This document shows positions 32,022-41,792 of a stretch of DNA of 64,000 nt, one piece after another. A model generated the notes under the pieces. That model did not search any database. It saw nothing but the letters and a program-made list of their open reading frames with translations, and was not told the origin of the DNA. The position numbers and the translations under genes were made by a program. Origin of the DNA: Heliocidaris erythrogramma (lineage: Eukaryota; Echinodermata; Echinoidea; Camarodonta; Echinometridae); assembly GCA_025617745.1 (NCBI GenBank), contig CM046857.1:21213081-21277080 (forward strand), given 5' to 3'. The stretch's first letter is position 1; each line of letters begins with the position of its first letter.

Positions 32022-32995
32022 TGTCCAGTCGTAGAGTTTCTACTAGGGAAATTTACAATTCCCGTCTCTCGGTCTTTTTCCTTTGGTGCAAAGAGAGAAA
32101 TCAAACCCCTTCTAAGGCTCCTATTGGTTCAATTGCGGATTTCTTAATCTCGTTATTTGACAAAGGGAGATCTATTTCTACTATCCGAGGCTACCGTTCG
32201 GCGATCGGGGCCATTCATTCGGGTTTTTCGGATGGTTCGGGGATTTCCAATTCCCCGCTGCTAAGCGGTTTGATTCGTTCGTTCTTTCTGAAACGACCTT
32301 CGTTTTCTAAGTTAGTGCCGTCTTGGAGTCTGCCTAAGGTCCTGGAGGCCTTGGCGAAACCTCCTTTTGAACCGTTAGGTGAAGCTTCGCTTCATCATCT
32401 TACGGTTAAGACGCTCTTTTTGGTAGCTATTGCCTCTGGGCAGAGGCGCAGTACTCTTCATGCTCTCTGTCTTACTCCTGGTCATGTTCGCTGGGAGAGA
32501 AAAGGTGTTAGATTGATTCCTAGGGCTTCTTTTGTTGCCAAGAATCAGACAGCTACCTCCGGTCCTGTTGAGATTTTTCTTTGTCCGCTTTCTGACCTTT
32601 CTTCGGTGCGTGAGGACAAAGTTTGGTGTCCTGTTAGGGCTCTCAAATGGTATATTGATAAGACTAAGTCTTTTCGTAAGGATGATCAGTTGTTCTTGAT
32701 CACTAGAGAGCCTTTTTCTCCTGCCTCTCTTGATTCCATTTCTAGATGGATCGTTGAAGCTATTAGGGCCGCTGGCACAGAGGCTCTTTTTTCTGACAGT
32801 AAGCCTCGTGCTCATGATACTCGTAGTGTCAGCACTTCTTGGGCTCTGTTTCAAGGTGTGGCGCTTGTTGATATTTTGAAGGCTGCTTTTTGGCGTTCGC
32901 CCAATTCCTTCATTTCTTGCTACCTTAGGGATATTCCCGCAGGTGAAGCTTTGTTTGCGTCAGCCACCTTGAAGGCCGCTGTGTCTTCTTTGTAG
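32021..32995 (+). CDS. DIRS tyrosine recombinase
   Basis: 324 codons from the ATG overlapping the RT stop. The frame is open from 30137, and the family's N-terminal similarity starts about ten residues before the ATG (LSDRAADFL), so an upstream start or frameshift is possible. Residues 1-95 form the core-binding SAM-like domain (STREIYNSRLSVFFLWC, GRSISTIRGYRSAIG). The catalytic domain has the Arg of box I in SGQRRSTLHAL (residues 142/143), HDTR (His265, Arg268), Trp291 in the His/Trp position, and the nucleophile Tyr301 in FISCYLRD. In DIRS elements this enzyme inserts a circular cDNA by site-specific recombination, replacing integrase. The footprint at this locus agrees with that. All catalytic residues appear present. 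Confidence 0.93.
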   Translation: MSSRRVSTREIYNSRLSVFFLWCKERNQTPSKAPIGSIADFLISLFDKGRSISTIRGYRSAIGAIHSGFSDGSGISNSPLLSGLIRSFFLKRPSFSKLVPSWSLPKVLEALAKPPFEPLGEASLHHLTVKTLFLVAIASGQRRSTLHALCLTPGHVRWERKGVRLIPRASFVAKNQTATSGPVEIFLCPLSDLSSVREDKVWCPVRALKWYIDKTKSFRKDDQLFLITREPFSPASLDSISRWIVEAIRAAGTEALFSDSKPRAHDTRSVSTSWALFQGVALVDILKAAFWRSPNSFISCYLRDIPAGEALFASATLKAAVSSL

Positions 32996-33062
32996 TCTTT
33001 GGTGTAATCCTATTTCCTTTGCTTGAAACATGCCTCCCGGTTTTTTGAGTTGGCGCTGGTCT

Positions 33063-33157
33063 GGCATAATAGGTAGGTATATATGATTTATTGCAGTAAA
33101 TTTGTAAAATCAGCACTGATTTTCTTATTTACTATATAAATCTATATACCTACCTAT
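33063..33157 (+). repeat. DIRS internal complementary region (circle-junction template)
   Basis: 33063-33104 is the reverse complement of the left end 27112-27153, and 33100-33157 is the reverse complement of the right end 33354-33411. The two overlap by ATTTG (33100-33104). In the DIRS model this region templates joining of the ends during circle formation. Confidence 0.94.
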
Positions 33158-33216
33158 GACCCTCCCTCCTTCCCCGCTCCTTGCAAGCAACATGTTTCTT
33201 CTTGGGGTTGCTCGCA

Positions 33217-33368
33217 AAAGAGGAAGATGGCCGTAGCGTACTGACGCGCGTGAGTGGCAAAGGGGACAATAGGATTACGGGGGGGTGCGCACAATTTTGT
33301 GACACATGTGTGATAATTCTCGAAGGGGTCCCGTAGTCAAGACTACAGGCATAATAGGTAGGTATATA
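33217..33368 (-). repeat. DIRS right inverted terminal repeat
   Basis: Identical by eye to the reverse complement of 27133-27284. The outer 43 bp (33369-33411) are specific to the right end. Confidence 0.93.
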
Positions 33369-33411
33369 GATTTATATAGTAAATAAGAAAATCAGTGCTG
33401 ATTTTACAAAT

Positions 33412-35280
33412 CTCTGTAGATATTTTGGATATGGTTTGACTTGAAGAATTCCCAACAGAAGTCATATCAAATGTTCATATGATAAAACACGTTCCTTTGA
33501 ATTTCAAAAAAAATTTTTGAGCTGTAATTCCTGGTGAAGAAGACTTGATTGAGTTCCGAATTTGATTTTTTTCTACCTAATATAACAATGCCTTTTCTTC
33601 AAATGAATCAGACAGTGGGGGTCACGGATAGATGGTTATGTTTGCGGCATATGAATTGAAATGAAATGTAGTGATCATGTAACAGTGTTTTGTTAACCCA
33701 CAACATAGGTGGTTCCTGTATCAAGGTATCGGAGCGATATGAGTCAGTAGTCAATTGGTTAAAATGGTAGAAATTCTATTTTATTCTTAATGCTTTGTCT
33801 GGCTGGGTACAAATTCAACATTCCTCATTTCATATTGTGGTAAAGTCCTTAATTATACTGTCTTGTTTACATAAGCATAGTTAGGCCCCCCCCCATTCAC
33901 TTTTAAAAATAATAACGGATTCTATCAATCATAAGGAAGCATTTATTTCAAAGGAAATTGTAGCCACATTGCTTTTATAACCGAAATTTTCCATTTTCAA
34001 AAATTTTCTCCCCAGTCGCAATGTAAGCTTGCAATTATACAATATTGATAAGTTGTGACGTTTGAAGAAAATTGTCAAAAAAAGTAAACAGAACTTATAA
34101 TTGGAGCACATGTAAAGCACAACAGAGTGAATCTGATATGCCTCTCTTGTATTATGCATTGAACGAAAAAAAATTATGTACGAACATACATATCAATAGT
34201 TTATATGACTTTGTATGAATTATAAAGGGGCAAAAATTTTTGCTCGTTCGCTTGCAAATATCTATGATTAATTTTACTGTTGCTAATGACACTTCAGTGG
34301 ATAAAATTCAAATCAAAGCATTATTTGCATAGCATTAAGAACGGGAGCTGGGGGCCGCAGCACCCCAAATCTTTTTAAAGTTCTGATATTCAGGCAATCG
34401 CCACCTCATGTTTGGGAAGCAAAGTACCTGAATATGTGTTTTCTGTACATTTTTTCACTACCAATTTATGAGCAATCAATTTTTTTTAATGTTCATGGTG
34501 ATATTGTAACTTTAAAAAAAGGTATTATCTGTCAATGTAAACTTGGAAACCTGAGAAAACGTGATCAGTGTCAAAATTTTGCTCACTCGCTTTGCTCACT
34601 TGCAACAAAGTTTATATAATTTGGTCAAAAGGTTTCAGCCCCCTCACCAAAATGTGCCCCTGCAAAAAGATTTCTTGATTACCATTGCTTTGGAAGTTTT
34701 GCCTCTCCCCGATGCCAAGGTCCAGATACGCCACTGTGTGTGTGAGGATGTGGATTTACATAGATAGTCTTGTGGGGTACAGAGAACAAAACAGCACAAT
34801 GATGCCCTTTATTATGTCATGCTTGTGGAGTACAAAATACAATTTAGGAGAAATGAATAGAGTTCCCAACAAGTCCATGTATGTGAATGTGTGTGCGTAA
34901 CCGGGTGGCTCTGTGATTTTGTGTGTCACCCCACCCCCTGGTCAACATGTCTGGCTATGTCAGTGGATGTTAATTTAGCATAGACTAAGGTTCATGTATA
35001 TTGTACATTTCTTCCTCAAATTGCAGAAACCATGATGTGATCATTTCATGATTTAAGAATTTTGGCTGTTGTTGCTATACATGTACCTCAGAATAGGTCT
35101 TGTAAATGAGAATTTAGTAGGGGTCATTTGCTAGTAGTATTTAGCATTAACTTTTTTTAAAGATTCTTCATAGATTCTTCTTTAAAAAAGTAAATGTGCT
35201 AGAATACCATTTACAATATTGCTAGAGGAAGAATAACTTTGTATCTAAGAGTAAATCTATCATTTCTTTGAACATTGTTC
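33412..35280. repeat. U-module remainder and spacer module B, copy 1
   Basis: 33412-33840 continues the U module interrupted by DIRS. From about 33840 begins a spacer homologous to 46.75-48.58 kb, with 'cattatttgcatag' and 'tggctatgtcagtggatgtt' in both. Copy 2 has two extra insertions. No gene is evident. Confidence 0.75.
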
Positions 35281-35283
35281 AGG

Positions 35284-36183
35284 TGGTTCAGAAACTACCT
35301 CACAGACAGAATACAATTCGTATAGATCTGTAAATAACCGTAGTTCAACTTCACTTCTGATTAACTGTGGAGTACCACAGGGCAGCCTCCTAGGTCCCCT
35401 TTGTTTTATCATTTACATAAATTCATATACAAATTAGATAAAAATGAGCTTTTAAAATTTTTTTCTGCCATATGTTTTTCAAGAACAACACTTTATACAA
35501 TTATCCAGGGTAATGCTTACCACTTACCATTAACAAGAACACTGCTCGCACAAAGTACATTCGTTTTTTTCAGGTTCTGTGTACTGGAACTGTTTAGATA
35601 ACAAAATTAAAGAAGCCACTAGTCTGAATATTTTTAAATATAAACTTAAAGAAATATCTGCTCAGCCGATACTCTCTATCAACAGGTCACAAAATTCTGA
35701 AGCAATACTAACAACAAAAAATCTATTTGTCCATTTTAGATTTTACTCTCAAATTATGCACATGTGCCTAGCGACCCTGTATTTGCTCCTGACCCCAGTC
35801 TCTATCTTCCTGTTTTATTTGTCTCTATTTTTCTCTATCTTTCTCTTATTGCCACATCATAAATCTGGTTGTAACTTTTACTATTGTTAATACTTGCTTG
35901 ATTAAATTACTGTGCTCTTAAACGTAACTAAGTTGTGGGGGCATGCACTATACAAGCTTTGCTTCTTATTAGCATGCCCCCTCCATTTCAATCTATTTTC
36001 AGGTCAATAAATAAATACATTGTATATTTCTTTCATTATTTTTTTTCATCTTAACAGGGTTATCCTTAATTGTTGTATCAATTTGAAATAACATGTTACA
36101 ATGTATCTGTATAAAAGATATGGATGATATACTTGTTTTGTTTGTACTGAAACTGAAAAATAAATCAAATCAAATCAAATCAA
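35284..36183 (+). mobile_element. LINE 3' fragment, CR1-like, with AAATC tail, copy 1
   Basis: The plus strand encodes a degraded RT piece: WFRNYLTDR near 35284 and GVPQGSLLGPLCFIIYIN at 35369-35422. Sequence is then missing. The C-terminal end follows from about 35577 (YWNCLDNKIKEATSLNIFK), a pattern common at the end of CR1-like ORF2. The 3' end is a microsatellite of AAATC/ATCAA units (36155-36183). Internal deletion and stops make it inactive. The same fragment recurs at 48570-49500, so it predates duplication of module B. Confidence 0.8.
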
Positions 36184-36660
36184 GTCTTTCCAAAGTACAC
36201 TGTAGCCTGCTGAAGAAGAAACAATTATTTTAGAATTCAGTTCCTGCCGTTATGTCCACCACCCTCTTTGAATTCCTTACAGGCAATCAGTATACATGTA
36301 TGAATTTTCATCACTCTATAAAAATAAAACAACAAAAAGCTTGTTCACAATTTACAGATACCCTGTTAACTTTAAGATGATATACCTGTAAAATTAGGTT
36401 TCAGCAGGTAATACATTGGTATTATTAGGTACTTTATACCATTCTGAAGCCAGTGAAGGGAACAGAAAAGAACATGTTGCACTAGCAAAATGGGTATCAC
36501 TGGACTTTCACTGTGTATATCTTATACTAGAGTGAACAGGTTATTTGATTGGAAGGTAGGCTTTTTGGGATGGGGCATTTGTAGATAATCTGCAGTTTGA
36601 TTTTTGGCTGTTCTCCTTTAATTTTGGGGGCATCTAAGAAATGTTGTAATTACTCAAATG
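36184..36660. repeat. Inverted fragment of U module
   Basis: From about 36390 the sequence is the reverse complement of the U module ('cagtgaagggaacagaaaagaac', then 'aatctgcagtttg'), opposite to all other copies. It ends at 'actcaaatgaat', where a Penelope-like fragment starts. 36184-36389 has a counterpart after the LINE tail at 49.5 kb only in its first part. No gene is seen. Confidence 0.7.
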
Positions 36661-36741
36661 AATGTGTGCCAGTGTTTGATCGACATGTAGCTTGGGGTTA
36701 TCCCAGTTAACGTTGTGTTGTTGTTAATGGGTGGGCATGCT

Positions 36742-38258
36742 GGCTTATCTCGAAAGGGTGCGGTAGGGTGTGGTGCGGCGCGGCACGGTGGGGAACGTTC
36801 AACGCACCCTTTTGAGAAAAGCCCCCCCCCCCCCACTTGTCTCGAAAGGGTGCGTTGAGAACGGAGTGGCGCGTTAACACACCCTTTTGAGATAAGCGGG
36901 GGGGTTTTTCTCGAAAGGGTACATTAACTAGTCTTCCACATCAGTCGTTTATAATAAAATTTAAATAACAAAATATCATTGATATCAATATTTTCTAACT
37001 GAACGTGGAATTTAGCTTGCATGTGTTTAAAAAGATCCAGATCAAAAAAATATTTTTTGAAATTTAAGTCTTCATAATTAGCATTCATTATTTCCCAGAG
37101 ATCATTGAAGGAGTTAGATCACTGAGAGAGTTCATTGGGTTTTTATAGACGAATTGGTTCGTCACGTGATATTTCAACTCTCAAGACGGAAGTAGCCAGC
37201 TAGCTGGCCGGCCCGCCCGCGCGAAATTTCGCCTACAATAGTACAAGTACATCAGACATTACATGGCATTACTCATTAGAATTAACTGATGCTAAATTAA
37301 AGGTGATACTGGCATATTTTGAACTAAAGAAGAGCATGCTACATGAGAAAATGTCTGCAACTCTCCTCAAATTGAAATTTGTGTGGATGTGATTACAATG
37401 ATTATAGATAATGATTATACATTTAGATAGCATATACATGTATGTCAGTGAATAAATTCTTCAGATGTTATAGAAATCAAAAGATAATCTCAATTTGTTT
37501 TGGCAAAATGAAAAAAAAAAAAAAAAAAAAAAAGGGCAGCATATGCACCCCCTAGGCCTACAGTTTTTCTCCTTCAGTTGTCTCTTTTATCAAATGAAAT
37601 TCAATGTAAGACTTAAAGAATACATAAACGTGTGTCTGATTAAAATGAAAGAAGTAAAAATGGCAATTTTTATTTGTAATTTCATTTTTAATAACTTATG
37701 CAGTTAGACTAGTTTACATAAAAAATGAATTCCATACACAGAAAGATATGGATCATTATTTTTCATTTTAACAAAAAAAAAAAAAGACTGATATGCAAGA
37801 CTATAGGTAAAGCGCTTTACATTTTTAAATATTTAAGTAAATTATTTGATTGTTTTTATTGTTTTTATTTTGCGTCAATATTTTCACTACTTTAATTCAT
37901 TATAAACGACTGATCTGGAAGTCTACGTAAAAATTAGTTTTATTTAATTTTCAATCTGTACCTTCAATTTTGATTATTTCAATTTAAAAGACTGATGTGT
38001 AAGACTAGTTTACGTCAATGGTGTAGGAATTTCTATTCCTTAAATTCGATTCTAAATGACTGATGTGGAAGACTAGTTAACGCACCCTTTCGAGAAAAGC
38101 CCCCCCCCCCCCCCCCCGCTTGTCTTGAAAGGGTGCGTTAACGCGCCACTCCGTTCTCAACCCACCCTTTTGAGACAAGCGGGGGGGCCTTTTCTCGAAA
38201 GGGTGCGTTGAACGATCCCCACCGCGCCACGCCGCACCGCACCCTTTCGAGATAAGAC
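36742..38258. mobile_element. Foldback-type DNA element 1 in Penelope fragment A
   Basis: 1517 bp with inverted arms of about 210 bp (36742-36954 and 38049-38258). It is flanked by 9-bp near-repeats GGGCATGCT (36733-36741) and GGGCATTGT (38259-38267). Each arm is built of alternating direct and inverted copies of TCTCGAAAGGGTGCG with C- or G-runs between. The interior is AT-rich, has an A26 run (37508-37533) and no gene. A 9-bp target duplication with long arms suits Mutator-like or foldback elements; the class is inferred. Confidence 0.85.
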
Positions 38259-38267
38259 GGGCATTGT

Positions 38268-38605
38268 TGGCTATTGCAGACTTTTCTCATTCACACCTGT
38301 TGAAGCTAGTCTGGTGTTCCTTGAGTATGGTAGATAGGCTGCGTCCCGTTTCGCCGATGTAGACCTTGCCACAGGAGCATGGAATTCGGTATACTCCAGG
38401 CCGTGCCATGGGGGGCTTCTTGTCCTTGTGAGTATAGAGGGCAGTATGCAGTTTGTTAGATGACCTGTGCCTGACTTAGTCTTGGCTGACTTGAGGATAC
38501 GTCAAAGTTTGTGGGATGTGGGGCCTATATAGGGTAGTACTACTGTAGTCTTGGTTGGTTCTTGAAGACGTGGTGGAGCAAGCTTGGTCTTGATCTTGTG
38601 TGGTG
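38268..38605 (-). pseudogene. Penelope-like GIY-YIG endonuclease, broken
   Basis: The minus strand encodes the linker between RT and endonuclease (NGYPPHKIKTKLAPPRLQ, then VVLPYIGPTSHKL). In a shifted frame it encodes the nuclease core PGVYRIPCSCGKVYIGETGR followed by SLSTILKEHQTSF. VYRIPCSCGKVYIGETGR is the GIY-YIG motif of Penelope elements. A stop after NRCE and at least two frameshifts inactivate it. The coding continues as SAIANNA into the foldback insertion point near 38262 and picks up again at 36741. Confidence 0.85.
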
Positions 38606-38945
38606 GATAGCCGTTATCTCCACTTCAATCATTCCATCACCCTTCAGTCTTCCAATCTGTTCCCGGCTTGTCTCGAATGGGTGGGGTGCGGGAGCGGGAT
38701 GGGAGCGGGATGGGAGCGGGAACGGGCACACCCTTTCGAGACAAGCCCCCCCGGTTATCTCGAATGGACGCGTTCCCAGCGAGAAGTTCAATGAACGCGC
38801 CACTTCGAGACAACCGGGGGGGCTTTCCTCGAATAAGTGTGTTGAGTAGACTTTTGTAATAGACGTTTTATAATTTTTTTTGAAAAATGTACTCTTGCTG
38901 GTTTTTTCGTTTTTCTTTTATCTAAGATGTAGAAAATATAACCGG

Positions 38946-39152
38946 CAGTGGCGGCACCAGGATTTTTAAAGTGGGGTGGGGGGGGGGGGGCAAATGGGGG
39001 GCAAAAGAAATTGTTGGGGGCAAGGGCGGACAAACAAAATTTTCCACCCTTTTATTTTTTTCACTCCGAAAATTATTGGGGGCAACTGGGGGGCAAAGCT
39101 TCTGACTGGGGGGCAAATGCCCCCCCCCCCCATGCCCCCGGTGCCGTCACTG
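38946..39152. mobile_element. hAT-type MITE nested in foldback element 2
   Basis: 207 bp with ends CAGTGGCGGCACC and GGTGCCGTCACTG. The perfect 8-bp duplication ATAACCGG (38938-38945 and 39153-39160) and CAGTGGCG-type ends are characteristic of hAT. The interior is G-rich (GGGGGCAA repeats). Confidence 0.9.
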
Positions 39153-39160
39153 ATAACCGG

Positions 39161-39929
39161 GGGTTGTCAAATGAATGTATGAGGTTGCATGAATTCATAA
39201 TGGAATGTTCATTTAAAATTCAAAGGTCTGGTCGGGCAGACAGTCCAGAATAGAATGTTAATTCACTGCGGCGTATTTTTTTACGGGGGGGGGGGGGGAG
39301 GCACAAGATGGCCATGCCCCACCCCTTATTGGTGGGTGAGTAAGAAAATAGGAAGATGAATGAGGAAGATGAAATATATTCCCGGGAAAATGTAAATAGG
39401 GGTCAATTTTCGCAGACTCTGGTGGTTTCCTCCCCGGGGATAGGTGGGGGGGGGGGGGGAGGTTAATTTCCTAAATTGCCTGGATAGGGGGTCCAATATC
39501 TCAGAAAATTTCCCGGGATAGGGGGTAAAACAAATTCCAACTTCTCCGGAATAGGGGGTCACTTTTGAAAAGGAGTTACGAGCATAGGCCTACCCCTGGT
39601 ATGGGGAGTTGGGGGCCGGGTACAAACGACCTTTTGATATGAGTTTTGACTTTTGATAGTGGGTATTGATAGAATGATAGTGGCATTAAAAGGTGTTTCT
39701 AACTTTGGAAAGATGATAAACACACCTTGGCTTATGTCAGCACATGTCTGTAACACAATTTCACAATATTTAACAGGTCACGCCAAAAAAATAAAAATAA
39801 ATTAACAATCCTAGCTACGCCACTTGCCCTTTCTTCCCCGTGTGTTTTAATGCATAATTATTCAATTCTCCGATTTATTTTGCACAAATAATGATTTCCT
39901 TGTCAAAAGCATTTTTAGATACCGTTTTT
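39161..39929. other. Interior of foldback element 2
   Basis: Contains G-runs at 39286-39298 and 39446-39459 and AT-rich remainder. Open frames here are short and repeat-driven. Nothing coding is recognised. Confidence 0.6.
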
Positions 39930-40431
39930 TATATTTTCTACATCTTAGACAAAAGAAAAACGAAAAAACCAGCAAGAGTACATTTTTCAAAAAAAATTCT
40001 AAAACGTCTGTTACAAAAGTCTACTCAACACACTCATTCGAGGAAAGCCCCCCCGGTTGTCTCGAAGTGGCGCGTTCATTGAACTTCTCGCTGGGAACGC
40101 GTCCATTCGAGATAACCGGGGGGGCTTGTCTCGAAAGGATGTGCCCGTTCCCACTCCCATCCCGCTCCCATCCCGCTCCCGCACCCCACCCATTCGAGAC
40201 AAGCCTCTGTTCCCAGAGCTTTGGTCAAGCGGGCTTACTCCATCAGCGATGTTGCTCTCACGACCATTAACGGCTATCCACCACACAAGATCAAGACCAC
40301 TCATCACCCAACCATTGACCGCCCAGCTAACCAAGCACTAAATCCCCATTCATCTATTAGCCAACCAATTGAGCAATCCTATCAACATCCTGTTCCTTCC
40401 AGCCTATATATACCCACTCTTTCTCCTTCAA

Positions 40432-40485
40432 CCTTATCATCCTGATGACGACCAGAGTACACTGGTCGAAACGTCGGATAACATT
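40432..40485 (+). ncRNA. Hammerhead-ribozyme-like motif of Penelope element
   Basis: CTGATGA (40442-40448), one extra C, a 6-bp stem GACCAG/CTGGTC (40450-40455 and 40462-40467) with loop AGTACA, then GAAA (40468-40471), and CGTC, where ACGT is a palindrome able to form a minimal stem III in a dimer. Stem I can pair CTTATC upstream with GGATAA downstream around a short bulge. Penelope elements are known to carry hammerheads with minimal stem III in their terminal repeats. The order of core residues fits; cleavage is inferred. Confidence 0.7.
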
Positions 40486-40590
40486 TCTTTTAAGAACTAC
40501 CATACCTCACGAAAGATCACAAACAGTCCTTTTCAGGACTATCACATGGTGATAAACCTTTCTATTATCCTTCCACCATGAAAACATTCA

Positions 40591-41573
40591 AAAATCATCT
40601 GAGAATGAGAGAGTTCAGTAGTCAACAAGTTTTAAAGAAAAAAGACTCAATTATGGGTTGGCATGTTTTTCATACTTTTAACCCATAGCAGTTCAGAATT
40701 TTCTAAAGGTCTGAATGAATCAGGTTTTCTTCCTCAAATTGGCGCCAATTATGTTTATCCTTCATCTTTAAATAGTTCAAGACAGTTCAAAAAGTATATT
40801 AAATGAACCAATGAGAATGAAAATTACGAAATACATCAAAAATTTCGAACTTAGAGAATAAAATGCTTATTTTCAATTAAATCATAGATGTACAATGAAA
40901 CCTGTCTACAAGGGTACATATCGTCGTGCCGCTGGCAGAAGGACCAAAGCGCATTACGACATTCTGCTAGTGCGTTAAGCAGAAGGTTGTTAGCATTACC
41001 CATAAGTTTAGTAATATGTGCCTCTTGTTTTCAAAACTAGGTAGATACCATCTATTTTCACTTTGTTTATCAGTTGTTAAAGAGAAAAAATTCCTGTTAT
41101 GTTTAAAAACGATATAAAATGTATAGAGCAATTAAAACCTCAGAAGCAAGGTTCCATAAATTTGCTTTATGGCATGTGTGCTTGGTAACGCCCTTCTGCT
41201 AGCAGCATGTTAATATTTTGAACAGCACATTTTTGTGTATCGTGCAGTTTGATTTTTAACCCTGTGACAGACTTTTCACTGTTACAGTAATAATTAACGC
41301 AACTGAAAAAGTAACTCCTGGCAAAAACTTGGCACTTAAAATAAAAGAACACTTTATTAAGATAATATAAAGCACTTCATTGTAAATAATTCACTCTTGG
41401 ATTGATGTTTATTCAGCTTTCTTAAAACAGCACATGCAAGATATGATTTGATTTTTGATTTGATCTTTTATCAGCAAAATTCATAATTATGTGACATTTT
41501 ACACACTTAAATTGATGAACAATAATGTATACATATTTTGGAAAAGGAAACAACAAATAGCAAAGTCTGTGCT
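40591..41573. repeat. Spacer module A remnant
   Basis: Diverged homologue of 17.42-18.46 kb and 57.59-58.62 kb ('ttggcgccaattatgttt', 'cataagtttag'). Without the piggyBac-type MITE. No gene is seen. Confidence 0.7.
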
Positions 41574-41577
41574 AATA

Positions 41578-41790
41578 GACCTGTTTACTAAGTGATTCAA
41601 ATTTATGGATGTTTCTTTCCTGAGGACCTAGTAACGAGGTATTCCATTAACCTGTTATTAATGAATGAACTACAATACTTGGAATCCAGTTTGCATACAT
41701 TACTTGTTGCTATGTCTGACAAGACCCTGACAAGATTTCAGATTTGTTTCAAAAGTATGCATAAAATTTGAATCACTTAGTAAACAGGTC
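41578..41790. mobile_element. 213-bp MITE with 30-bp inverted ends, TA flanks
   Basis: Starts GACCTGTTTACTAAGTGATT and ends with its inverse; the match runs about 30 bp with one indel. It is bounded by TA (41576-41577 and 41791-41792). The sister site at 49.91 kb reads 'gtgctaattgagg' without it. A Tc1/mariner-type MITE is likely. Confidence 0.85.
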
Positions 41791-41792
41791 TA

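Larger units (their letters stand above)
27112..33411 (+). mobile_element. Full-length DIRS-type tyrosine-recombinase retrotransposon
   Basis: 6.3 kb containing gag-like, RT/RNase H and tyrosine recombinase frames. It has 152-bp inverted terminal repeats and an internal complementary region at 33063-33157 that joins the complements of both ends, the arrangement that defines DIRS elements. It replaces the site CTCAAATCTCTG seen in sister units (for example near 14511 and 46332), leaving CAAAT at each border (27112-27116 and 33407-33411). The element has no integrase or aspartic protease. Its own GC content and codon use are clearly higher in GC than the host flank. Identical terminal repeats and open frames suggest a recent insertion. 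Confidence 0.95.
36661..38605 (-). mobile_element. Penelope-like element fragment A, minus strand
   Basis: Read on the minus strand from 38605, it has NGYPPHKIK, TTVVLPYIGPTSHKL and the GIY-YIG endonuclease core, is split by a foldback element (36742-38258), and resumes with PACPPINNN to SIKHWHTF (36741-36660). It lies head to head with fragment B, which starts at about 38606 on the plus strand. Confidence 0.8.
38665..40205. mobile_element. Foldback-type DNA element 2 in Penelope fragment B
   Basis: 1541 bp, starting GGCTTGTCTCGAATGGGT and ending with its inverse. The arms are 276 bp (38665-38940 and 39930-40205). It is flanked by a perfect 9-bp duplication TCTGTTCCC (38656-38664 and 40206-40214). 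The arms contain inverted TCTCGAAWGGG motifs and C7/G7 runs like element 1, but otherwise differ, so it is a related but distinct family. There is no transposase. A hAT-type MITE sits inside. Confidence 0.92.
38606..40590 (+). mobile_element. Penelope-like element fragment B, plus strand
   Basis: From 38610 the plus strand reads SPLQSFHHPSVFQ. After the foldback insertion it reads SVPRALVKRAYSISD and NGYPPHKIKT (40206-40300), the C-terminal RT region of Penelope elements. Internal sequence is then missing, and the element passes to a 3' untranslated part with a hammerhead-like motif, ending in 'cagtccttttcaggact' and 'tcacatggtgataaacc'. No endonuclease remains in this copy. It is inverted relative to fragment A with no gap. 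Confidence 0.75.
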
